From Rhynchonema sp. JSB1_4 (lineage: Eukaryota; Nematoda; Chromadorea; Monhysterida; Xyalidae), in the NCBI GenBank assembly GCA_030248065.1, contig JASAMV010006722.1:1-37436 (forward strand): a DNA stretch of 37,436 bases, written 5' to 3'. Below, in pieces: positions 9,017-21,300 of this stretch (position 1 is the first letter of the stretch; each line of letters opens with the position of its first letter). Under the pieces are notes generated by a model. The model was given only the letters and a program-made list of their open reading frames with translations, did not search any database and was not told where the DNA came from. The translations under genes and the position numbers were made by a program.

Positions 9017-11395
9017 GTTCTTTCTTTTCACTGGTTCCTTTGAAGTCTGAATTTCCATGGTATACATATTCCCAAGAACTGTTTCTAACATACAGTAAAT
9101 CCACTGTCCTTCACTCTGTGTTTATGTTTGCGGCCCTTGTCGTGGCAATTATTCGGCCATTGTCGTCGTCTGTCAACCACCACTTCACTCAATGTACAGA
9201 TGTAGGTGCACAGTCAAACCTTCATATAGTGAATCCCTGTAGTCCCCAAATTGATATAACGCTCCCATCCCAAGTGGTGCTCTACATCATGTGGTGAATA
9301 GTCTTCATATATGGTGCACAAAGTAGTCAGGTCCCGTTCTGTCCGCTGTCCGGTATATAGAAGCTAGACTGTACTGTCGTTTGTAATATGATTTTGTCAT
9401 GAAGCTAGAGCGTTTGCTGACTGTAATCTTTTCTTTGAAGTTTTCGATTTATTCGCTGACCATAAAAAAGTTTTTTTGGCGTTCTGATAGCCAGTTCCAT
9501 TATAATGTACCACACACTATGTGCATGTGCTGTGTCATGTTGGCTGATTTTAATGTCGTCGACGCAACTTCCTAAATTCACTCGAGACCCAGAGCGTTTG
9601 TCTTTTGTTGTCGATCCAGCCTAAACACCGTGCTGCATCTATGGACCTCCAGCACCTGTGCACTATGGTTGTTGTGGCGATTTCTCTGCTGGGTTCTGCT
9701 ATTCATTCTCAGCGCTAACCCAGAAGTGCGTTATGCTCAAAAATGGCAATAACGTATAAAAATTACCAAGCCGCGTATTCTCACGGTGGCAGTTTTCGAA
9801 TGTCATAGACGCTACATGTGCTGGACATTACGTGAATACATGTGAGGCACTGAGATGGGACACGCACGACCAGCAGCTGCGTTTCGAGCGATTTCAATGA
9901 GTTGACGACAACAGTGTTGTCCATCAAGAAAGTAGCATAGGGGGCGGCATGCAAACCCCTGAAGTCTGGCTATTTTTGTGAGGGACGCCTGGTGCGTGCG
10001 CAGTGATATCCCAGGGCCAACAAAAGAGATGTTCATCAATTCCAAAAAGTGCACCATTATCTACACAGTGGGATCCCCAAGAGGTCTTTCTGTGTACTAT
10101 CAATACACACTACGTAACAACGTCTGTCTGTAACCAGACAAGTTCATTTTGTGAGCATTGTGTTGTATTCATTTCCGTCGCGCATTGAGATGCTTCACGC
10201 AGAACGATTTTCTGCAAAATAACACGTTCCCGCGGAACCAGCCGCGGTTTTTTACTGAAGCAACCATGCGCCAGCAGCTGGTTCATAATGACGATAGAGT
10301 TCGTTCGATTTGAGAAACCCCGCAATCTGGTTCTTGGCTTGGGTACCAGTCAAACAAGCAAACTTGGTCCATCCCAACGATGATCATCATCTCTGTAAAA
10401 TGAGCTCGCAATTGCAAGGTACATATTTTCCCTAAGCTGTACGTAATACCGGTCATTGGCGTGTATGCACCCAAGCATTGCTGCACCGCAGCTCACACGT
10501 GCTTTTTCTTGACGAGCGTTCCCCAACGCCTTTGTCCGATAATCACGTTTTGTGCGCCCGATTTTCCCAGCCGCGGTGATCTCTTTGTGTGACGCACGAG
10601 TTCAGTGTGTTTAAATTGAATTCAACTTTTTTAAACAGACACAATAGTAAGCCGCTTCAGTCGCTTTCTTCATGACGTAGCAGGAAGGACCGGGTACTCT
10701 TTTTGAGTAGTCCCCGCATGCATGTCACAAAGCGAGTGAACCATATGTGTAGTGCACCTCAGCATGGATCGATACGATTATTTACATACAGTCACTCAGG
10801 TCCATATAGCTAATTAACTGAAGTGTGTGAAACCTGAAACTAGAGTGGTCATGTTTTTTCAGTCACACGTTTTCATGTCGTGTCAGTCATATGTGAACGC
10901 AATGGGCTCCCAGTCAGGTGAACAAACAAACCACAACAACCACATTCACACCGACCCAGTATAGCTGTATGGGCTTGTGCATTAACGGAACTACCGGAAC
11001 TTTGCACTTGAACCCAGATTAGCTCCCCGTGACACTTATTCGAAGTTAATATTTTGTCAAGGAAAATTTTTGCACTAAAATTGTTTTTGTGAGCCTTTGA
11101 CAGATCAAGCTAAAAAGTTCGACTGAACTTGAGATTAACTGTAGTGCACTGCGGCGTATCAATATCACCTTAGGAGATGTACTCTTAGTGGTCAGCCAAG
11201 AGAGCTTTTCAACCACATTTCGTTTACGGCCCTGGTGGTGGGGATCCGGGAGCGTAAAGTCGGACATCGGATGTCGACAGTGTTAGTTTCACCAGAGCAA
11301 TTATACAATTATCATCAACCACTCCAAAAAATAACGACTGCCTCTCGTTTGTTGTCCTGCGCTTGCTTTTATTAAGTCGTCGTCTTCGTCGTTAA
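9017..11395. other. Intergenic stretch without recognisable genes
   Basis: A run of short minus-strand ORFs at 9812-10486 gives no recognisable domain. CAGTCAAACCTTCATATAG near 9212 resembles a pogo/Tigger-type element end, but no partner end was found. I see nothing else I can support. Confidence 0.4.
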
Positions 11396-11880
11396 GGTGG
11401 ATTTATACTTGGGTCGCGACCACAATTTTTGGGCGCAACGACCCGCCGACCATTCTGGTCGCTAACACCCTGTTATAGTTGACCGCGACCAACTATAACT
11501 GGGTGTCGACGACCTCAGGCTGCGACCTGCTGCGACCACCAAAAGTGGTCGCGGCCACGAGTTCAAAAATTTCAACTTTGCAAGTGGTCGTCGGCTATAA
11601 AATCGATATGTATTGCCGGTATTTCAGTCGTAACGGAGTCCCTAGTTTTTTATAATTATTTTCTGACCACAACAAGCCGTTCTCAACTGCCAGAATTCAT
11701 GCAGCTGGCCTGCCTAAGAGGCCAGAGCCCTTCTATTTATTCATTTTCTCTTTCTATTCGTTGCGATCGTGTACCCAAACGACCACGCGACTTGGCGCCC
11801 AAAACCAACGCAAAATTTGAGCGCTTGGTCGTTGACGACCTTTTAGGCGCAACAGGTTGTCGACCAACTATAATTCCACC
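11396..11880. mobile_element. Unclassified inverted-repeat element rich in GGTCG motifs
   Basis: The left end GGTGGATTTATACTTGGGTC and the reverse complement of the right end, GGTGGAATTATAGTTGGTCG, form an imperfect terminal inverted repeat. Inside, TATAGTTG(GT)CG and GGTCGCG/CGCGACC words recur in both orientations (for example near 11410, 11478, 11490, 11550, 11825 and 11865), so the whole element can fold extensively. There is no coding capacity. No clear target duplication was found, so the superfamily is unassigned. Confidence 0.55.
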
Positions 11881-12274
11881 AACTATAATTCGTCGGCATC
11901 TCTGCCGTTAAATGTGCAGCAAGTTTCGAACTTGGTGATCGGCCCTGACTTGGTCACTTTTGTATGACACTTATTTTCCGATACTTATTCTCACGACACT
12001 CATTAGCGCAAGAGTTTTTATTGACTGCCTGCTAACTTTGGCCGGAACTACATAGTGTCATTTACAATACCGAGCCAGAAATATCCCAGAACTAATCTGG
12101 ATCGAGCCAATCAATCAGCATGATGTTTACCGACCTACCGGTACTCCAGTTGATTGATTTTATGGCTGTTATGTGTATGGTACGGTATACAAACAGGCGA
12201 TTCATGTAAACTGAACCATGTGACATTTTTTGACATTAACTTCATCCGTTTCGCAACTTGAGAGCTACGCTTTG

Positions 12275-12773
12275 CAGGGTTGGGCAAAAAACGTTTTTTC
12301 AAAAAATCGTTTTTTTTTTAAAAAAACGTTTTTTTTTAAAAAAAACGTTTTTTTTAAAAACGCCCAGATGACCAAAATATGCCCCCAAAAAAATTGGAAA
12401 ACGCTCATGTTGGGAAGAAAACGTGGTTAAATGAAGTCATTCTATGTGTTCTGAGGCAAAATAAACAGGTTTCAACCCTTTTCTAGCGAGTTGCTAAGAT
12501 CCCATATCAGACCCGCATCGTGGGACCAACTTTGGCCGGGGTCATCGCTGAAAGTCAAACTCCGTATATCGACGTATCTCGACAAAGTAAAAATTGGTCG
12601 AAAATTTTTTGAAAAAATGGGACAAAAAATTGATTTTCCTTGATAATCAGGGTACTTTCCCTGAAAAATCAGGGAAAATCAAGGAAATTCAGGATTTAAA
12701 AAAAACGACCCAGGCGTTTTTTTTTAAAAACGTCGTTTTTTTTAAGAAACGTCGTTTTTTTTGCCCAACCCTG
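12275..12773. mobile_element. hAT superfamily MITE, 499 bp, with 8-bp target duplication ACGCTTTG
   Basis: The element begins CAGGGTTGGGCAAAAAACG and ends with its inverted counterpart, a T-run followed by GCCCAACCCTG. ACGCTTTG is repeated directly at 12267-12274 and 12774-12781. CAGGG termini with an 8-bp duplication are diagnostic of hAT. The sub-terminal parts are alternating A and T runs around ACGTT/AACGT words that can form hairpins. It contains no transposase. The perfect duplication points to a fairly recent insertion. Confidence 0.9.
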
Positions 12774-13710
12774 ACGCTTTGACGCAGCGATTCACCACTA
12801 CTGCACCCCGATCCTTGCTTTCAACATAACGAACAGCGCAATTTCTTTCTTAGCAGTTATAGGTACTTTTTAGCGCGTGCTCCATTTTCAATCACATAAT
12901 AATTCAAGCACCAATTCAAATCCAAATATGTCCTGGTGCACCACTGCCGCTGCAAGTATGTATATCACGCTACAGTATGCTCCATTTGCTCTGAATGAAG
13001 CACCTTGCTTAAACGAGCGAACACGCTCTAGTCAGGCAGAAACGTTGGAATCAGATTAGCTTTTTTTACTGAACAGTTCGGGTGTTCGCTTTTTTTCAGC
13101 ACATAGAAATCCAATGCCGCCTGATTACTTCGAGTAAGCATTTGTGTCGGCCGTTCGGAGTCTTTCATCAAACCGTTTGGATAGATTTGCTGGGGATGGA
13201 TCAGCTGTCTTTTGCCTGATTTATGACTCTAGCTACATAGATTGTGTTCTTCTGGTCTTGAAAATGTAAAATCAAACCGTTAGTTCTTCTCTCATCGTTC
13301 GAGTTATTGTGATTACGCGTCAGCCTTGCCACCCAACCCAACGCCCATGCGCATAGACCCAGCAATGCTTGTAAGTTTGGTCGAAACAAAATGCACACAC
13401 ACTACTCAAAACATACGTCAGCCATCCTCTAGACCTTTCTCTCCTTGATAAAATCGTAAAGACACAAAATAAGCCGTTTTGGCCTAAAAAAATAACGTCG
13501 GAATTACCCACGGTACATTATTGACACTCTCGTTGGCTGAGATATGGTGAGAACAAAAACTTTTCCGCAATTGTCCATTTTAGTTAATTGTGAGCAATTC
13601 TGATTTGACCAGGCTGATATTTCAAGCTATACATAAACAAGCAAAAACAATGTGGCGGTGCCTGACCACGATATAAATTGCTATGGGTATACACCTGAAC
13701 ATATATCCTC

Positions 13711-14373
13711 GTGGCACTTTGTTGTGCGTCAATACCGGCTGTTTGCGACCATTTGCTTCTCAGCTGCTGCACTTGGTCAGGTTTTTGGCCACCAAAAACA
13801 GCTGACGGAAAAGTGGGATGTGAGCGCTATTTTCCGAAAACAAGTGATGCGGCCGCGGCGACGGCGCTGACAAAAACCGACCGCGTTCCATCTCAGTGCA
13901 ACAATCAACGGGAAGTGTCAGCGGTGCGTCAATTTATCTTTTTCAGCGCGCAAACCAACTGTTTTCGTTGTGTAAGCAAGCACTTGTCACTTCACCGTAC
14001 GATCAATCATTTATTTCGATCACAATTTGATGGTCCAAATATTCACAAACGGTTCACCACATGCGCGCAGCTGATATACCGCACTTTCTTAGGTTGTGTT
14101 GAGTGTATATTTAGAAGCACCATTTGTCTCAAATCACCTGATAATGAATGCCCATGGGCATCGGGGCCGGGCGACACGAAATTAGTGACCGCGGGCAAAT
14201 ACCCAGACACTGTTGTTGTGTTCAAAATATACATTGTACTGCACTTCGGTACAGCTTCTCTATTTACGCACTCAGGTTCATTCATGTTGGTCTCCCAAAC
14301 CCCCAGTTTGTTACTTCACTGGTCTCTGAAACTCCTGCACCGCACATGTATTGGTCGCACAATGACCATATGA
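13711..14373 (+). other. Long stop-free frame (220 codons) without an early ATG; coding status doubtful
   Basis: The frame is open for 220 codons, the longest outside a recognised gene on this strand. It begins at GTG and has no ATG until near its end. The conceptual product is rich in Cys, His, Ser and Arg and shows no domain. My rough estimate is that so long a frame is unlikely by chance at this base composition, so a decayed gene or element ORF is possible. The rest of 12782-15378 shows nothing I can name. Confidence 0.15.
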
Positions 14374-15378
14374 GAATCCATCCAAAACCACCTTGATCTT
14401 CAGGATTCTAAAGATGAGCCACACTTAACCACTGCGCTATTTGTATTTCTTACAAAACATTTTCGTTTGATTTCATTTGAAAATAAACCAGCCAGTCAAC
14501 CACGTTTTTAGTCGCTGAAACATTTCGCTTACTGCATACTTTATGTGGGATTACACGTTGGCGCGCAATGTTAATTTGAATTTTCTGGCTTGTCAATTCA
14601 GGAAAAATTTTGGATGAATTCTCATATAGTCATTGTGCGACCAATACCTCGGTCGGGCACTGAAATGTTGGCATACCTACTTGTTGCTTCCAGGATTGGT
14701 ATTCGTGTCCAGGCACGCTAGTCAGCTGCGTTCATTCACGTTTTACAAAATTTATTGGGTGCACACTTCAACTGCGGTCATCCCTTCATGAAACATCAGA
14801 TGAATTTATTCCATACTTAACGTGTTCCCAGCCATACACCATCCTGAATGCCTGACGATCCGTTCTATCGTGCCAAAATAAAAAATCTCGTCCCTATAGT
14901 ATACTTACAGGGCTTATTACTGTCGGCAGCTCAGATAGTCAGCTCTTGTCATCAGCTCTCACGTATAATTTCTCGCCCTCAATTGGGGCTGCTTGAGCTG
15001 ACGATCGTACCATTACCCAGCTTTTTTTTGTGTCGTGCACTCGCAGCCCAACAATTTATTCAAATTAAAGGGTTCCCAAAGAGTGCCAAATGACGGTGTT
15101 CGTTGTTTGCTTCAGGGACTGTAAATTGTATTTGCCTGTGCCCAGCAGCCGATATTTCTAGGCACTCCACCGAATGGCAGTACGTTTTTTACCATCAACA
15201 TATGTCGGTCAGAAAAACCACGCCGGCGCATGATGGCCTATGCAGCGACCGACCGCTGCCGCGCACACAAGTACATTTGTGCCCACCGAAACGTAATCAG
15301 TCGCTAAAAGTGGGTCCTTATCCTTAAACTTGCGGGTCCGGTAACCAGACCCGAGACAATACTCACCAAATATTCATA

Positions 15379-18300
15379 ATGACGAAAGTGAAAACGGACT
15401 CGAATTACGTTGACATGCATCAGTTGGACAGCGATAGATCGCCCCCCGACCATCATCCGGACAGCAATTGTCTTGTTGTGGGCAGACCAGAACAGAAACT
15501 CCATCACAGATTGAATGCTGTGGGAAACAGCAGAAAGGTGGGTTTTTATCATGTTATATTTTTGTTGTTCTAAGGTAAACATTGAATTCAACAATATTGT
15601 CTCTGCGTTCAGGCATGCAAAATGTTCATAAATCTCTGGCAACTACTGTCTTTATACTGAAATGCACCGTTGGCCGATTAGAAAAGTTTATCTACAAAAG
15701 AAAGAAAGCCCCCCACTACCTACAATAATTGACCGAACTGAGTTCGTTTGACTTGAGCACGATCAAATTAGCATACAGAATGACAGCTGTTCCCCTGTTT
15801 GATCGCGCTGATTTTTGCGCCGTTTGTTTCTGTCACAAACGTTCTCATCCTAGACACTAGAGTATATTATGTAGCTCATGAATCCTGCAGTGAGCTTGAC
15901 CAAGTTGGTTCAGTGCCCGAAGTCATAAATGTTATTGCACCCTGCGGTTTTGGACTGTTTATCCTGTGAGGGGACAGAATTTCCGCGTTTTGTTTCTTTT
16001 GTGGAACGTCGGGCTGTTTGTAGAAATCCAAGCCTCAAACGGCCATTTACGTCCAAGTTCACGTGTTTCTGCGAGTGGTAGACTTTGGATGTGCGTAATG
16101 CCTTTTCGCTTACCGATTTTGATATGGTCCACAGTAGTCACACAGTTAACGTAAATTGACCGTCAGTTTGTTCTTGAGAACATAAATTGCATTGAAAATT
16201 ATGTTCAGTCACGAACGAAAAGTAGACGATCCAAATTAAACCGTGGACAATAATTTACTGGTCCGCTGCTAGAAAGCCTCCCGACCTCAACTCGATTTAT
16301 TGTGATTGTTGTTTCTTGTTCTGTTCCTCCACGTTCTAATGAAAGAGAAATTGAGTTTCCGAAAGTATTATTTTTGCTCCTTAATTGTGATTTTTATGAA
16401 ATCCAACTGTTTTATCTATTTTACTTTAATTTAATTCTAAATTTGATCGAATACCTTTTCGACACATTCTATCGTTTTTCTAGTTTTTTTGCAAAATCGG
16501 TCCCGCTCAAATTCTCTTTCATTAGAACGTGGAGGAAGTGAACAAACCAGCCAGCAGCAAGACAAGGTGTCATGAGCTGATGGACGGACTATACACACCG
16601 CACTGCTTGCTACAGCACGGAACAATTAGCGGTATCACTTGCTCTAAGTACAGTAGTCATCTGTATGAAGTCGACAGGATAATTTCTCCAATGTGCCACG
16701 TCCATGTGCGCTGAAAGGCCAACCCAAAATGTGCTTCGCAACTCGCATTAGTGCTCTTTGATGGCTTAACGATTCATTTTAGCGACGCCATAGCAGCTCA
16801 CTTTCGAACTTTGCGAGGCGAAAAAGCCAAAACATTTCGCTTTTCTGCCATAACATCATGATACCGCAGATTGTGCTGTTCTTTGGCTTGTTTGTCGTTA
16901 TGGGTCTGCGCCATCACAGGCCGAGTCAGGCTGGTTGCCAACTTTGAGCAAACAGTGCAAAACATTGTAATGCTGCGCCATAATAATGCCCCGGAGCGCG
17001 ACCTTTTTTTCATAGTAAAGCTGTACATAAAGTCCATAAGTCACCCCCAGGGTTTTGGTTCGAAGAAACTGCATGCGCGTATACCACACGATGACTTCCT
17101 CCCAGTTTGAATGAGCCATTTATCCTCAACAGCTTCAACCAATGCCAATGGTACCGCAATATGACGTTAGTTTTGTAAAAGTGACAATCTATCGTAAACA
17201 TTATGTTTTGTCTTTGACATTTTGTTTTTAAACGCAAAATAGTCTACAACCCTCTTAAGTTAGTCATCAATCATCAATGTTCTGTCAGCTTCTGGTGGTG
17301 CGGTTTTTTTCTGGACGGAGTAAGTTTGTTTGTTCAGGGTTCCTTAACGTGACTATAGGCAGATGTACCTACAATGTACTTTTATGGTAGAATGGGACAT
17401 CAACCATTATGTGCCAACCTGGAACCTCGCTTCCTTGACGAGGTAGTGTATATGCGGCCAGTAACGAAACGACGCTGGACGTATGTATGTAGGAACTTCT
17501 CAAAACGTTTCATTGCTGATAGACGATATACCCACCGTATTTTTTCACATCGGACCTCCGAGAGAGGTATATTTGGAAAAAATTTTCTTGCAATTTTTTT
17601 TGTGATCATTGATTTATTTCCGTTGTAAGAAGTAGACGATAGGTTTTGTTTGAGAAGTTTCAAAAGCGTTTTTTCTGAAATTGCTTCACAATGGAGCCCT
17701 CGTGACCCCGAGGGCTATATTTGAGTAAAATGTTTCTAACAAAAGGATTGTTTACTTTTCTAAAATGGATATCTCAGAGCTCTACATGTAAAAAATACGG
17801 TACCAATGCAAATGCACAAGCCTCCAAGCTGTAAAACAGGACAAAAGCTCGGGTGGTTTCAGTCAAGTTCGTTTTGGAGTTTTGTTACTCAATTGCACGC
17901 TGCGCAATTACCAAAACTCACTGAATCGGAAGACCTGTTCTGATTACATCATTGCCTTCCATTTGCAACTGGCACTCTCTTGGTCGGTATTGATATCAAT
18001 ATCAGGAAAGAATTGTAAATACTCAACTGTAACTGAAATGTCATTGGACCCAGAACGCTTTCCGTTCTGATGGCTTTTTTTGTGTCACCCTACCAACACA
18101 AATAAAAAAATAATGCGAATGTGGCCCACCGTAAAGTGAACAAAGTCCGCATAATTCCAGACTTCCAACGATCAGGCAACGTTGATCGACACCACCGGCT
18201 TTTCGACCGATTCCGCGATGCCTAACTCGATCCCGAGTAATTCCCCACCCGATTTCCTGGTGGATCGTGCCGTACACTTTGATGAGGCGTCTGTGTGCGC

Positions 18301-21300
18301 AATGACACCGTTGACTACACGCATGCGCCATGTGCTCAATGCGCTCAGGGTGCGTGATGTTTTAGCATTGCATTGCACATCATCTATCGAGCTAACAGTC
18401 CATCATCTCCACTGTAACCCCCATCATCTAGTGAGGATCCTACTCTTATATACAGTAGTAAGTAAATGCTATAAGTAGCGCCAGATCGTGTCCCTATAAA
18501 GAGTGTCGACTGTACACTCACATTCCGTATAAAACTTGAAACGTGCTTTCCCTCCCAGGTGTTCGGCTACTTCCCGGGCAGTATGTCGGATGTTGACCTA
18601 TTCGCTCGACGACGTGCGATGAAACGACGATTCAGACAACGACTCAAGCCCGACCAGCACGATGATCAAACACCCGACACAACTGTCAATCAGAATGCGC
18701 GATTGTATAGTGACTATTGGTGGGTCCATGCTTGGGCTAATTGAATTGTAGTTGATGCAAGTTGTCCAGCATCAGTCTGTGCAGGAGAACTTCTCTCAGA
18801 AGCCACAGTCTACCAGCAACGCCATTGCCATATTTGAGCGAACAGTTCGAGATGGACATACCAGGAAAGCTGTTCTTGATTGAAACAGATAATGATCGTT
18901 GTGCAGAGTGGACTAGAACTATAGTTTTTTCAAGAGAAGTAAAATAAAAACTTACAAAATCTCAAAATATATGTACCCAAGCTCATGTGTTGACCAATCA
19001 TTCCCCGATCCAGTGTGGTCCGAATACCAACTTTGACACCACACTATACCATCACACTGATGTACCGCATGGAATTTTCACTCCCAGCAATCTGCCGCTA
19101 ATATTCAAGCTGCAAGTCAGCAACCAGGCGTCTCAATAACGCCCCGTGGTTCATGATAAGTGTGAACCAAACTACACCAGTTCGATTCGTTGTATAGACC
19201 ATCCATATAATTTAGTGTGAACGCCACAGCCGGTGATGACACAACGAACACGATCAGTCTGATGAACGTCAGTGATTCACATCAGCAGCAACATTCATCC
19301 CCAAGCGCATTTGTGGCTGACAATCGCGCCGAACGAACGAATCTGGCGAAATGTGCCGTTCTGCTGAGCGCACTCTTCTGGAAACTATTGGCACTCTTCT
19401 ATCTGGGTCTGAATGCGTACATGTGCTACTTCACCTGCACCGTCGTCATGCAGTATGCGCACTATTTTGGTGCGTGGGTTCGGGTTGTTGGTGTTTGTAA
19501 ACTGCCGTTGGAATCATCTAAGAAACGTAATTTGGATGACTTGTGCTCAAAGTCCGATTTCGTGTGCACAAGCGACTTCGGATTGTACATGTGTGCCTGC
19601 TATCATTACAACATCATGCACCGCCGCCACAAAGCAAGCCCACACATTTGAATGTTATGTATCTTCTACAGCAGGTTCTGCATCAGATTGAAGCTGGTTG
19701 TTGTTATCATGCCCATCGGTGATGGAGGCCAACCGATTTTGATATATCTTCAATTATCAGCCGTGCAGTTTCACCCAGTTACGCGTGGTGCACCATGCCA
19801 TTGTCGGTGCGAGTATGAGACAAAAACTGAATTATTGATCATGATCTCGAACTTGGTCATCAAATGCTTGGTCTTATACCATGGTCACATACACGTTTGC
19901 GTGACTTTTTGGGATACGTTCTAGCGTCACTGGTGCGGCACTAATTTCAACCAGAGCGGTCTAATCACCAAGCTCCATATCATAACCCTTCACGCTGCAA
20001 CAACATGTAGGCTGGATGCACGCATTGACGGTGAGCGGTATCATCACTGGCCTGAAGCCATTGATCAACGCCATGTACATCAGTCTGTACGTGCTGTGCC
20101 ATGGTCGACATCGTCGACTGTTGTTCGCGTTGAATCGAGTCGATCGCGACTTTCAGCACAATTTCTCGTTCGTGCTGGGCATCGGCTGGATGTGTGGCAC
20201 TGTGATTGGATCGATTACTGTTGTTGGTGGGTTGCGATGATGGAATAACCTTAATTAAAATTGTTGATTGCGCCGAAATCAATCGATTCCAGAGTGAGTT
20301 TGAAGATGCCTACGTGGACTGCCGGTGGGCATTTGTTGAACGATAATCGACTTTTTTGAGTTTCGCAAGTTTGGACAGTAGAACCGTAGAGCGACGGACT
20401 AACTTACTTTTTTCGAATATTCTCACATTATCAAAGCGCATGTGTCCAAATCCGCTGATTTCATCCAACTACAGACAGTGCCGTCTTGCAGTCATCATCA
20501 TTTTGTAAAATTCACCTAATCCTTTGCAGCGGTGACGTTCTTTGCACTCAAAGCTTTCGAGTTCGTCTATTTGGGCTATGAACTGAGCGCTGATTGGCTG
20601 AAGGACTGGTTGACCAATTTGGGCCTGGTCCTTGTGCCGGCAATCAGTGTCTGGGGCACCATACCCGTCTTCTACTTCCTGTTGATCGAAACAATGATCT
20701 ATCGCTGGTGTGTTGAGCTGCGACGTCGCATTATGCAGGGGATGCATCCGCTCAAATTCTACTACAAGATATTCCTTGATCTGGCTGAGCTGCAGGTGGG
20801 GTTTGTTGGAGATTGACTTGGTCCGTGGCGGTTTGTATTTAGGATGTATCGAAAGTCACTGATGATACTTATCTCTTGACCGGCGTAAAAGCTGTTTCCA
20901 GACACGTGATAAGTAACTTAATACTTGTCACATCAGTATTGAATGTCGAAGTACATATCCACAGTAGGAATAATCACGTGATTAAGGTAAGATCAGAGCG
21001 ATCGCCAAGTTTGATTTCGGCATGACAGTACGTGACCCATTGTGCATCCTACAGGAGCTTGCCGGCAATCTGTTTGGTCCGTGGATATTCCTGTCGTTGG
21101 CCTGGTGTCTGTTCACATTGTGTTTGACCATCTATTTCCTGACACAAGCCAGTTCATTCCTACAATTGCCGCGGGTCATTTTGGAGACGACTACCTCACT
21201 TGAAGAGTTGCAGAACGCCAGGGCCATGTTGTACTTCAATGTCGCCTGGAGTGTGCTGCAGGTGAAATAAAATATTCATTTTCACAAGTAGCGCCGTGTT

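Noticed and set aside
9812..10486. Chain of minus-strand ORFs suggesting a dead transposase
   Set aside because: Joined by eye, the frames gave no catalytic motif or family similarity that I could defend, and no element ends flank them.
15304..15642. 112-codon minus ORF
   Set aside because: It lies opposite the probable first exon of the GRL gene, which has an ATG, polar coding-like composition and a strong GTGGGT donor.
18762..18947. Extra GRL exon inside the 18720-19215 intron
   Set aside because: The flanking exons already agree in phase, and the segment lacks a matching acceptor/donor pair.
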